In this document: piece after piece, positions 15,701-23,181 of the stretch
How positions within the stretch are numbered: the stretch's first letter is position 1
Layout of the letters: every line of letters begins with the position of its first letter
Assembly (NCBI RefSeq): GCF_004340685.1
Contig: NZ_SLUN01000044.1
Coordinates: forward strand, 1 to 45,805
From: Hydrogenispora ethanolica
GTDB taxonomy: Bacteria > Bacillota > UBA4882 > UBA8346
Length of the DNA: 45,805 nt
Direction: 5' to 3'
Translations under genes and position numbers: made by a program
The notes under the pieces: generated by a model
The model's database searches: none
What the model saw: the letters and a program-made list of their open reading frames with translations, nothing else
Told to the model about the DNA's origin: nothing

Positions 15701-16792
15701 ATGGATCCCCATCTGTTCGCCCTTGACGATGCGCTCGTGATCCGGCCGGAAGCTTTTCGTAAAACCTTCCCGGGCGAGTCATGCGATCTTTTCACTCTGT
15801 CCAACGGAGCCGGGCTGGTGGTCCAGATTACCAATTACGGCTGCAAGATTGTCTCCTTGCTGGTTCCCGACCGTCACCACCGGTGGAGCGATATCGTTCT
15901 CGGCTATGATGACATCGAAACCTATCGAGACGGCAACCCCTATTTCGGCGCCCTGATCGGGCGTTATGCCAATCGCATCGCCGGCGCGGCCTTTTCATTG
16001 CATGGGACGCGGTACTCATTGGCCCGCAATGACGGACTCCATCACCTGCACGGCGGCATCCGCGGCTTCCATGACCGGATCTGGCGGGCCAGGCAGTCCG
16101 GGCCGGACTGCCTGGAACTAACGTATTTTTCCCCCGACGGTGAGGAAGGTTATCCCGGCAATCTGGAGGTTCAAGTCCGCTACCGGTTGACCCCGGCCAA
16201 TGAGTTGATTCTGGAGTACAGAGCGACGACCGATCGGCCGACTGTGATCAACCTGACCAACCACTCCTTTTTCAACTTGGCCGGAGCGGGAGTCTCGACC
16301 ATCCTGGACACACTGCTCACGATTAACGCCGATCGGTTTACCCCGGTCGATGAGCATTTCATCCCCACCGGACAGCTATGGGAGGTATCCGGGACGCCGC
16401 TGGATTTCCGGACTCCGGCGGCGATCGGCGCCCGGATTGATGAGGACTACTCCCAACTGCGATGGGCTCGTGGCTATGATCATAATTATCAGCTGAATAA
16501 AAACGGTTCCGAATTGAGTTTTGCCGCCCGCGCCTTTGAGCCGGTCTCCGGCCGGATCATGGAGGTTTATACCACGGAACCGGGCCTCCAATTGTATTCT
16601 GGCAATCGGCTCACCGGCCGAACGCCTTTCGTCGGAAAGGGCGGGAAACCCTACCCTCGCTATGGAGCTTTTTGCCTTGAGACGCAACGCTTTCCCGATG
16701 CCATCAACCAGCCCGGATTCCCTTCCCCGGTACTAAATCCCGGAGAACGCTATACTTCCGTCACCATTTACAAGTTTACGACGGCCGGCTAA
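15701..16792 (+). CDS. galM: aldose 1-epimerase (mutarotase), cytoplasmic form
   Basis: 363 aa. Same family as the exported mutarotase at 7.4-8.6 kb and similar along its whole length, but with no signal peptide. Active-site motifs HLHGG, TNHSFFNLAG and CLETQRFPDAIN are present. It interconverts aldose anomers inside the cell. ATG at 15701 is eight nt after GGAGG. It is transcribed alone and rightwards, away from the operon, and has its own promoter. A GC-rich hairpin (16799-16833) follows the stop. Confidence 0.92.
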   Translation: MDPHLFALDDALVIRPEAFRKTFPGESCDLFTLSNGAGLVVQITNYGCKIVSLLVPDRHHRWSDIVLGYDDIETYRDGNPYFGALIGRYANRIAGAAFSLHGTRYSLARNDGLHHLHGGIRGFHDRIWRARQSGPDCLELTYFSPDGEEGYPGNLEVQVRYRLTPANELILEYRATTDRPTVINLTNHSFFNLAGAGVSTILDTLLTINADRFTPVDEHFIPTGQLWEVSGTPLDFRTPAAIGARIDEDYSQLRWARGYDHNYQLNKNGSELSFAARAFEPVSGRIMEVYTTEPGLQLYSGNRLTGRTPFVGKGGKPYPRYGAFCLETQRFPDAINQPGFPSPVLNPGERYTSVTIYKFTTAG

Positions 16793-16798
16793 CCGATT

Positions 16799-16833
16799 CC
16801 CGCGGCCAACTCCATTCGGAATGCGGCCGCGGG
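16799..16833 (+). terminator. GC-rich hairpin after the mutarotase gene
   Basis: A perfect 9-bp CCCGCGGCC/GGCCGCGGG stem with a 17-nt loop starts six bases past the stop codon. It has no T-tract, so if it terminates transcription it may need a factor. It also lies downstream of the convergent chemoreceptor gene. Confidence 0.45.
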
Positions 16834-16900
16834 AGAACAGTTATGCCCTCCGGGATTGAGGCTATTTACCGGGGCTCGATCCGGCCCGGCTTATCCGGGA

Positions 16901-18727
16901 TTAATACTTGCCAAAGTCATCTTTCCGCCGGGGTAAACTGCTGGCAGCCGCTTCCTCAACCGCTTCGGCCGGCGGGGCGCTATGCTTCTTTTCCGCCAGA
17001 TCCTCCAGCACCTTCATGAACTCCGGGTTCAAATTCTGGACTCCGGCATGGGTATAAGTCTCTTTCCTGAGTTTAAACTGGTTGATCAAATCCTTTAGCA
17101 ACTGTGCCTGACTCGACAGTTCTTCGCTGGCGGAAGCGCTCTCCTCCGAAGTGGCCGAGTTGGTCTGCACCACCTGCGAAACCTGGGTAATGGCCTGATT
17201 GACCTGGGCGATTCCCGAAGCCTGCTCATTGGAGGCAGTGGCGATATTGCTGACCAGATTGGCCGCTTCGGCCACTCCTTTGACAATCTCTTTCAAAGCT
17301 TCGGCGGTACCATTGGCCATTTTGGTGCCGGCTTCCACCTTCTTGATGGAGCTTTCAATCATTTCCGTCGTCTCTTTGGCGGCATTGGCGCTCCGCGCCG
17401 CCAAATTGCGGACTTCCTCGGCCACCACCGCGAACCCTTTACCGTGTTGGCCGGCCCGGGCCGCTTCCACCGCCGCGTTCAGGGCCAGGATATTCGTTTG
17501 GAAGGCGATCTCATCGATCACTTTAATGATCTTGGAAATATTATTCGAGGAATCGTTAATCTCCAGCATCGCGCTGAGCATCTCTTGCATCTGCGCGTTC
17601 CCCTGAGTGGCCTTGTCGCGCGCGGCCGAGGCCAGTTCATTGGCTTGACTGGCGTTCAAAGCATTCTGTTTGGTCTGGGAAGCGATCTCTTCAATCGTTG
17701 AAGTAATCTCCTCGATGGAGCTGGCCTGTTCGGTCGTTCCCCGCGACAGACTCTGACTGGATATGGAGACCTGACGGGCGCCGGTAGCCACCTGGTCGGC
17801 GGCGGCATTGATGTTCTTCAGCACGTCATTATTCTTGTCGATCATCTCATTCAGCTTCGTGCCCAGCAAGTCATTGGGGGATTTCGCCTTCACCTGGATG
17901 GTCAAGTCGCCGGCCGCTATTTTTTCGACCGCGAAGGCCTGATCGCGGATATTGGCGATCATCTTCGCGAACGCCTCCATTAAGATACCGATCTCATCCT
18001 TCGTCTCGGCGTGCACCTTGACGGTGACGTCGCCCAGCGCCAACTGCTCGGCGGCAGCCACCATTTTCCGAATCGGATTGCTGATCAGGCGGGATATCCA
18101 AATGCCGAGCGCGATGGCGACTATTACGGCGATGGCCACGATGATCACCATCGTCAGGATGGTGTTATCCGTGTTCCGGGTCAACTGATCCGAATGCTTC
18201 TGGCCGTTTTCGATCTTGTAATTGACCAGATTGGTGATGGCTTCTTCGACGGCGTTTGCCAAGTCGCCGCCCTCATTGCGCATGATGGCGATGGCCTCCG
18301 CGTCTTTGTCGGCTTCGGCGGTCCGGATGATGGTGTCGCGCACCGGAATAAACTTTGCGATGGCCTCTTTCAAACGGTTGAACTCGTTGCGGACCCGGGT
18401 AGTGCGGATGGTTTTTCCGAAAGCGGCAAGATTCTCGTCGATGATCCGGTCCGATTCAACGAGCTTCTTTTGGTATTGACTTTTATCGGCTGCTGCATCG
18501 GCCAGGATCGTCTCGCGCATCGCCACCCGCTCAATCTGGAAGGCGATGGCCACCTGGCCGATCTGAGCTTGCGCCAGGCCGTACTGTTCATATAAATCCG
18601 TGTACTTGGCGTCGCTGTCTCTTAAATTGAGAATTCCCACGATTCCCAAGATCCCGGCGATCGTAGCGACCAGGATGAAGCCGATCAGTAATTTCACTGC
18701 AATCTTCAGGTTATAAAACCATTTCAT
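16901..18727 (-). CDS. methyl-accepting chemotaxis protein
   Basis: 608 aa transmembrane chemoreceptor. TM1 is at about 9-33 and an all-helical four-helix-bundle type sensor domain covers 34-188. TM2 is at about 189-212 and HAMP at about 213-265. A long cytoplasmic coiled-coil follows. The highly conserved signalling tip is at 406-440 ([20 protein letters not shown], then [12 protein letters not shown]), which binds CheA and CheW. The start ATG follows AGGAGGTAACATCG. The cheW gene is directly upstream, with only the 134-bp element (copy 2) between. The ligand is unknown. The C-terminus (about 570-608) is Lys/Glu/Ala rich with no obvious CheR pentapeptide. Confidence 0.94.
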   Translation of the reverse strand: MKWFYNLKIAVKLLIGFILVATIAGILGIVGILNLRDSDAKYTDLYEQYGLAQAQIGQVAIAFQIERVAMRETILADAAADKSQYQKKLVESDRIIDENLAAFGKTIRTTRVRNEFNRLKEAIAKFIPVRDTIIRTAEADKDAEAIAIMRNEGGDLANAVEEAITNLVNYKIENGQKHSDQLTRNTDNTILTMVIIVAIAVIVAIALGIWISRLISNPIRKMVAAAEQLALGDVTVKVHAETKDEIGILMEAFAKMIANIRDQAFAVEKIAAGDLTIQVKAKSPNDLLGTKLNEMIDKNNDVLKNINAAADQVATGARQVSISSQSLSRGTTEQASSIEEITSTIEEIASQTKQNALNASQANELASAARDKATQGNAQMQEMLSAMLEINDSSNNISKIIKVIDEIAFQTNILALNAAVEAARAGQHGKGFAVVAEEVRNLAARSANAAKETTEMIESSIKKVEAGTKMANGTAEALKEIVKGVAEAANLVSNIATASNEQASGIAQVNQAITQVSQVVQTNSATSEESASASEELSSQAQLLKDLINQFKLRKETYTHAGVQNLNPEFMKVLEDLAEKKHSAPPAEAVEEAAASSLPRRKDDFGKY

Positions 18728-18784
18728 CGATGTTACCTCCTGTTATTTGTCCATGAATCCCTTCGATGTCTTGAAAAAGCGCTT

Positions 18785-18919
18785 TTAAAAGCCATGTGAT
18801 AAAGTCCTCAAATTCGGAAATCATCCTTTCAATGGACTAAAAAACGACTTTATCACTTGCTTTTCTGAGCTTTTGTGCTCACCCTGGCCTTCGGACAGGG
18901 TTTATCACAACGCTTTTAA
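18785..18919 (+). mobile_element. 134-bp TTAA-bounded repeat element, copy 2
   Basis: Same architecture as copy 1: terminal inverted repeats, internal third motif, and the hairpin CCCTG-GCCTTCGGA-CAGGG. Compared with copy 1 the hairpin has a paired change (C-G to T-A), so pairing is kept. The bases before the left end (AAGCGCTTTTAA) look like the right end of another copy, as if this had once been a tandem pair. The right TTAA overlaps the cheW stop codon (18916-18918), placing the element inside the cheW-chemoreceptor transcript. Confidence 0.8.
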
Positions 18920-19413
18920 GCGATCGAGCTTAAGTTTTCCAACTCGGCGCCGTCCAGCAGCCGGTCGCAGTCCAGCAATAGCTTGACTTCATTACCGACC
19001 TTGCCGATGCCTCTCAGGAAACGGTGCTGAGAGCCGTCGCCCAGCGCAGGCGGGGGCGCGATCTCATCCGCCGTGATCGGCAGCACTTCCGAGACCGCGT
19101 CCACAATTAATCCCACGGCAACCGCCCCGACATGGATGACAATCGTGCAAGTCCGGTTGGTATATTCCCGGGCCTCTTTTTTGAAGCGCAACCGCATGTC
19201 GATGACCGGGATAATCTTGCCGCGCAAATTGATAATCCCTTTGACATAGGCGGGAATCTCCGGGATCTCGGTAATGGCCTGCAGGCCGATGATCTCGGTC
19301 ACGTACCGGATTGCAATCCCGTATTCCTCGTTGCCCAGGGCGAAGGTAAGGTACTTGTCTTTTTGGGAATCCTCGGCCAGTTCCAGTGGTTCTTCTTCCA
19401 ATCGGTTCACCAT
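18916..19413 (-). CDS. cheW: CheW chemotaxis coupling protein
   Basis: 165 aa. A single CheW/SH3-like domain, with the core beginning at KYLTFALGNEEYGIAI and the INLRGKIIPVIDMRLRF motif. It links chemoreceptor tips to the CheA kinase. An acidic leader of about 20 residues precedes the domain. ATG at 19413 follows AGGGAG; the longer frame to 19473 lacks support. The stop codon TAA is supplied by the TTAA end of repeat copy 2. Upstream is a structured RNA motif followed by an intrinsic terminator, so its expression is probably controlled by premature termination. Confidence 0.93.
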   Translation of the reverse strand: MVNRLEEEPLELAEDSQKDKYLTFALGNEEYGIAIRYVTEIIGLQAITEIPEIPAYVKGIINLRGKIIPVIDMRLRFKKEAREYTNRTCTIVIHVGAVAVGLIVDAVSEVLPITADEIAPPPALGDGSQHRFLRGIGKVGNEVKLLLDCDRLLDGAELENLSSIA

Positions 19414-19557
19414 CTTTGCTCCCTTCCTTGGACGTATCCAATGATTTAATTCACGAAGCTTGTCATGTTTCATCCCTTCCGTGCCATTGCGCCTCCCATG
19501 CTTCCAATTTGAAACTGACGCTCCGTTTTTACCCGTTTTTTGAATTCATTGCTAACG

Positions 19558-19655
19558 AAAAAGCGGAAAGACAATGCCGAAGCCGAACTTGCAGGCATTA
19601 CCTTTCCGCCTTGAGTTGCCTTAACCGGTCGCTTATCGAGACTAGCCTTTTCAAC
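19558..19655 (-). ncRNA. candidate riboregulator upstream of cheW: RNA motif plus terminator
   Basis: On the minus strand, GUUGAAAAGGC (from 19655) leads into a short variable helix and then GGUUAAGGCAAC (to 19615). GAGUUG pairs with CAACUC around it. About ten bases later a 15-bp stem starts (GCGGAAAG arm at 19609-19602, CTTTCCGC arm at 19570-19563). It ends in T5, an intrinsic terminator. It lies between the mpsC-like gene stop (19691) and the cheW start (19413). The same motif-terminator pair recurs at 20260-20350. No known riboswitch class matches from memory. Confidence 0.65.
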
Positions 19656-19690
19656 TCCTGGAGAAGTAACGAACCGGATCATATGATTTT

Positions 19691-20047
19691 TTAACTACAC
19701 TTATCTTTCATCCGCAAGGGTTTATTGAAGATCAACACCATAACCTGCTGGTCGTATTGGAAATCAAAATCGAAGATATAATTGTTCAGCTTCACCTCAT
19801 AGTCTTCGAATAACCGGTTAAATTGGGTCTTGAACCTGGTATCGATGATCTGCTTGCGAATATCCCAGACCAGTCTTTTATTCTCTTCCGAAATACGCAG
19901 CAACGTTTTTTCCAGGGGAGTTAAAGAATCTTTGATGGTCAGATGCAAGCAGTTCTCATCGATATGGACCTTTACGATGCTCGGACCTTTGCCAAGGGAA
20001 TTCTTGCATTCCTCAATCACCATACGGACGATCTCTTTTGTTTCCAT
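19691..20047 (-). CDS. MpsC/DUF2294-family protein
   Basis: 118 aa. It matches the DUF2294 (MpsC) layout: an N-terminal helix, then LGKGPSIVKVHIDENCLHL, the family's LTPLEKTLL motif, and a conserved Arg/Lys-rich helix (LVWDIRKQIID). A beta-strand end (QVMVLIF) follows. The family name comes from a proposed part of a cation-translocating system in staphylococci. In sporeformers its role is unsettled. No membrane segment is visible, so it should be cytoplasmic. ATG at 20047 follows GAGGTGAAT. It is the first gene after the tandem RNA motifs and probably shares a transcript with cheW and the chemoreceptor. Confidence 0.72.
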   Translation of the reverse strand: METKEIVRMVIEECKNSLGKGPSIVKVHIDENCLHLTIKDSLTPLEKTLLRISEENKRLVWDIRKQIIDTRFKTQFNRLFEDYEVKLNNYIFDFDFQYDQQVMVLIFNKPLRMKDKCS

Positions 20048-20259
20048 ATTCACCTCAGCGCCTTCGCATCAATCCAATGACGCCTTCGACGGCCATAGTG
20101 AAAGAATTCCAACTTTGAACCCCCCCTATTCATTTGTAAACCCCATTTCCCCATTAGCAATCCTTTTGGATAATCCTTTTTGAGCCGGTGGAGCGAGACG
20201 GTTTGCCGAAGGATCTTCTTTCCGGGCTTGACCGCAGCGGAGCGAAAACCGGTGCAAAT

Positions 20260-20476
20260 AAAAAAGGTAATGCTTAAATAAGACTTAAGCATTACCTTCC
20301 CCTGAGCCGTTGCCTTAACTTTTTCTCTCCTGAAGAAAAGTCTTTTCAACTTGCGAAAGAGGTAACTTAACCGTCGCCTGACAACCGTTTGGGATAATGC
20401 AGCCACCGCCGGAGCATTCTGCTCCCTGCCCAAAGGTTGCCTTAACCGGTTCTCTCATAAGAACGGCCTTTTCAAC
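20260..20476 (-). ncRNA. candidate tandem riboregulator upstream of the mpsC-like gene
   Basis: Reading leftwards, unit C (20476-20436) and unit B (20350-20309) both show GUUGAAAAGR, a variable hairpin, and GUUAAGGCAAC. Between them is a degenerate unit (20384-20362) and a larger stem-loop domain (TTTGGG/CCCAAA arms). Unit B is followed by a perfect 14-bp terminator stem AAGGTAATGCTTAA/TTAAGCATTACCTT running into T6 (20298-20260). The inner helices of units A, B and C differ in sequence but keep pairing, while the flanking loop bases are constant. This is good evidence for a selected RNA structure. About 210 nt of leader separate the terminator from the gene. Confidence 0.68.
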
Positions 20477-20892
20477 CCGGTACAGAGATGACATAACATC
20501 TCCGCATGAGGCTTCCCGACATAAAAAAAAGGAATTACTGACAAAAAAAGATTGTATATTTGGTTTCTGATATATATTTCTATCTATCGTCAGGCCGATT
20601 CAGTTCCTTTAGCAAAAAGTTTCCGTAAAAAAATGCCAGATTGACAAAAACCGTTTCCATCAGCCCCCTCTTCGCCAGGAGCTGCCGGACTCATCTTTCC
20701 TCTTCATCGATCGTAATCGATGGCCTGAAAGAAGAGAACCCGATAAAACCGCGTTTTCACCCCATAAACCCGTCCTAATCGGCCGAAGTTCAGAATCCGG
20801 CGAAGGAAGAGCCCGGGAGGCAGGGAATGACTCCGGACGCCAAAGGAAGCGGAACCGTTCCCTGCCGGATGGGCTGCCGATCCCGGAGCGGT
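20477..20892. other. intergenic region between the RNA leader and the LysM gene
   Basis: The stretch 20520-20650 is AT-rich and must hold the promoter for the leftward RNA leader; I see TATACA-like and TTGTCA-like boxes but no well-spaced pair. An inverted repeat CATCGAT/ATCGATG lies at about 20707-20724. Open frames overlapping this interval are shadows of the GC-rich LysM gene. No gene recognised. Confidence 0.4.
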
Positions 20893-21594
20893 TTAACGCG
20901 GTATACAGACCGGCTGGCCGGGTTGGAGGGCGTTGGGATCCCGGAGATCGGGGTTGGCTGCCAGCAACTGTTGCGGGGTCAGGCCGTAGCGCCGGGCAAT
21001 GGCATAGAGCGTATCGCCCGGTCGGACCCGGTAAATGGTTCCGCCATAGCAAGGGAAGGGACCGCCGCCGGGGGCGGGCGGCAAGCAGACGGTCTGACCG
21101 ACCTGCAGGCGGTCGGGGTCCAGGCCGGGATTGATGGCTAACAAGGCATCGAGCGGATAGCCGAAGCGGCGGGCGATCCCGATGAAGGTATCGCCGGCCT
21201 GGATGGTGTAAGGCCGGCCCGGGCAGGGCTCGACGCGAGGACCGGCCGGGATGCAGATCCGCTGACCGACCCGCAGGCCTTCGGGATGAACCCCGGGGTT
21301 GGCCGCGAGCAATGCCTGGACCGCGATCCCGTACCGTCCGGCGATCCCGTAGAGGGTCTCCCCGGCCAGCACCGTGTAGGAGAAGCCGCCCGGACACGGC
21401 CCCGGCGCGACAGCCACCGGAATACAGATCGTCTGGCCGATCACCAGGTTACCGGGGTTGACCCCGGGATTGGCGGCCTGCAACGCGGCCACGGTGGTCC
21501 CGAAGCGAGACGCCAGGTTATAAAAGGCGTCACCTGGCCGGATCGTATAGGCCGTTCCGCCCGGGCAGGCGTCAGGAGATAAGTTGACGGACAT
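20893..21594 (-). CDS. four-LysM-domain protein
   Basis: 233 aa made almost only of four LysM modules (about 15-59, 72-116, 128-172, 187-232) with a repeat length near 57. Each starts YTIRPGD/YTVLAGE/YTIQAGD/YRVRPGD and ends CIP or CLP. Pairs of Cys flank the linkers (PCPGG, CIP), suggesting disulfides or cross-links outside the cytoplasm. No signal peptide is seen. In sporeformers such LysM-only proteins are often spore-coat or cortex-binding proteins, so a spore role is plausible given the germination genes 1.6 kb away. ATG at 21594 follows GAGGAGGT. Confidence 0.88.
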   Translation of the reverse strand: MSVNLSPDACPGGTAYTIRPGDAFYNLASRFGTTVAALQAANPGVNPGNLVIGQTICIPVAVAPGPCPGGFSYTVLAGETLYGIAGRYGIAVQALLAANPGVHPEGLRVGQRICIPAGPRVEPCPGRPYTIQAGDTFIGIARRFGYPLDALLAINPGLDPDRLQVGQTVCLPPAPGGGPFPCYGGTIYRVRPGDTLYAIARRYGLTPQQLLAANPDLRDPNALQPGQPVCIPR

Positions 21595-21807
21595 CGAATG
21601 GACCTCCTCAAACGCTAGGAAAGCGAACACATCGAATGATACTGTTCGTATATCCTATTCTGGACATGAGGAAGCGGTGTCCCGGATCCGGACAGTTTAC
21701 CCGGGCGCTCGGCGGTTGGCCGTTTCCGCGGGGCCAAGGAGCCGCGTTGGTCCGCTCCCGGCCGATTGTAAATCATTCCGGGATCCTCGCCGGTTCATCG
21801 CCGAGGC

Positions 21808-22986
21808 TCAAGGGGATGGCTCGGGATGGCATTCGGCTTTGCCCAGCACTTTCAGGAGCTGCCGATGGTTGATCTCCGTCATCAAACCTTCCTTCAACCA
21901 ATGCTTCGGGCAGCCGCTGTAGTTCAGCAAGACGCATTGGACCGGAATGCCCAGGGCCTTCACCTTCCAGCCGCCGGAGAGCAGGTTGAGCACGCACGCC
22001 ACGCCGACCACGCCCAGTCGCTCCCGGACTTCCGGCGCGGCGACGCCCCGGGCGAAAAGCGACGATTCATGCGGCACGAAATAAACCTCGAAATCATACT
22101 TCCGGCCCAGCCGGGTCAGTTGTCGGACCCCGCACCCCGCCGCACATTCCCGGCACTGCCAACCCAAAGCGGACCGCACCGCCCGGCAGCCTCCCCCGGG
22201 CTCCCGGCGCAGACAAGCGGGGAGCAATACGGCCTGGCGCGGCCGGGCCAGAAACTCGGGCCGGAAGGCCCGGTTCATGAGCGCCGCGCCCACCATGTTC
22301 AAATGATACTCCTCCCGCCGCCGGCCGCAGAAGACCCAGTCCTCCCGGAAACGATAGCGGGAATGCTCCTCCGCCAAAAAACGCTCCACCTCCGGCGTAT
22401 ACCGGCCCAGAACCGCCGCGCTCTCCCGCGCGAACCAGGCGGCGCAGTCGCAGGCCCCTGCCAGGATCCGGGCAGCTTCCTCCGGCGTCCGGCGCCTCAG
22501 ATAAGTCCGCCAGGCCCGGAGCCGGATGACCTCCTGGCCGAAGTCTCCGGTGGCGCGGAGCCAGCGCAATAGCTTGTCGAGCTGAGCCAGGGTCGGCGCC
22601 GCATCCGGCGCGGAGCGGGACGGATAATTTCCCCAAGCCGTCAGTAAAATGCCCCTTCCCCAGTCGGCCGCGGCCTTGAATAACGCCACGCGGCGCACCC
22701 CGGCCAGCCCGGCGGAAACATAAAGCGGCAGTGGAGCGGCTCCGAGAGCCGCCCCGCCGACGGTCCGCCATAATGTCCCCAGCATCAGCAGTTCCAGGCC
22801 ATACTCCGGCCGGCTGCGCGGCGTTTCGATTCCGGCCGCGCCGACGAAAGAACGGAAATCGTCCAGCCACGGTCCGAATGAGGCTTCCATCGCTTCGAGC
22901 ACCTGGTCCGCGAAAGCGTCCACATCCCGATAGTATCCGTCCGAACCGAGCGGGTGGTTCTGCAATTGATAAGGGAGGAGCGGCAT
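21808..22986 (-). CDS. DUF116-domain protein
   Basis: 392 aa. The C-terminal third has the DUF116 look: a Cys cluster (CLRREPGGGCRAV, WQCRECAAGCGV) followed by an alternating strand-helix region (DFEVYFVPHESSLF, VVGVACVLNLL, CVLLNYSGCPKHW). The cysteines may bind a metal or cluster. The N-terminal part is helical and Ala/Arg-rich with no recognised domain, and the protein is longer than minimal DUF116 members. ATG at 22986 follows AGGTGTCGCC. It is transcribed divergently from the germination operon. Function unknown. Confidence 0.65.
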   Translation of the reverse strand: MPLLPYQLQNHPLGSDGYYRDVDAFADQVLEAMEASFGPWLDDFRSFVGAAGIETPRSRPEYGLELLMLGTLWRTVGGAALGAAPLPLYVSAGLAGVRRVALFKAAADWGRGILLTAWGNYPSRSAPDAAPTLAQLDKLLRWLRATGDFGQEVIRLRAWRTYLRRRTPEEAARILAGACDCAAWFARESAAVLGRYTPEVERFLAEEHSRYRFREDWVFCGRRREEYHLNMVGAALMNRAFRPEFLARPRQAVLLPACLRREPGGGCRAVRSALGWQCRECAAGCGVRQLTRLGRKYDFEVYFVPHESSLFARGVAAPEVRERLGVVGVACVLNLLSGGWKVKALGIPVQCVLLNYSGCPKHWLKEGLMTEINHRQLLKVLGKAECHPEPSP

Positions 22987-23135
22987 GGCGACACCTGCTT
23001 TTTGGGAATTCACACCCGATTTGATCGATCCGTGTTGCAATCGATCCTCAGGGTATTCCTAATTTATCATACCAAAATCCATCGGGATGGGCCAGATCCT
23101 CTCGGCCAGCCAGGGAACGGACGAGTATCCAAATT

Positions 23136-23162
23136 TTTGAGGGGAATGCATATCCTCTCAAA
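23136..23162. promoter_or_regulatory. palindrome just upstream of gerA
   Basis: TTTGAG at 23136-23141 is matched by CTCAAA at 23157-23162, with further pairing inside (GG/CC) around a GAATGCATA centre. It lies about 20-45 bp before the gerA ATG. It could be an operator or an mRNA hairpin. Confidence 0.35.
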
Positions 23163-23181
23163 TGCGTGGAAAATTAGCCCC

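Noticed and set aside
19558-19655. c-di-GMP-I (GEMM) riboswitch upstream of cheW
   Set aside because: Context would fit, but the required GCAAACC and GACGCAAAGCC segments and the GNRA tetraloop are absent.
20660-21397. Pro/Arg-rich minus-strand frame
   Set aside because: It is a frame-shifted shadow of the four-LysM gene; its repeats mirror the LysM period.
22094-22870. 258-codon minus-strand frame
   Set aside because: It is a +1 shadow of the DUF116 gene without start signals.
23044-23074. Sigma-G promoter before gerA
   Set aside because: CATACCA resembles a -10 element, but no matching -35 element occurs at the right distance.
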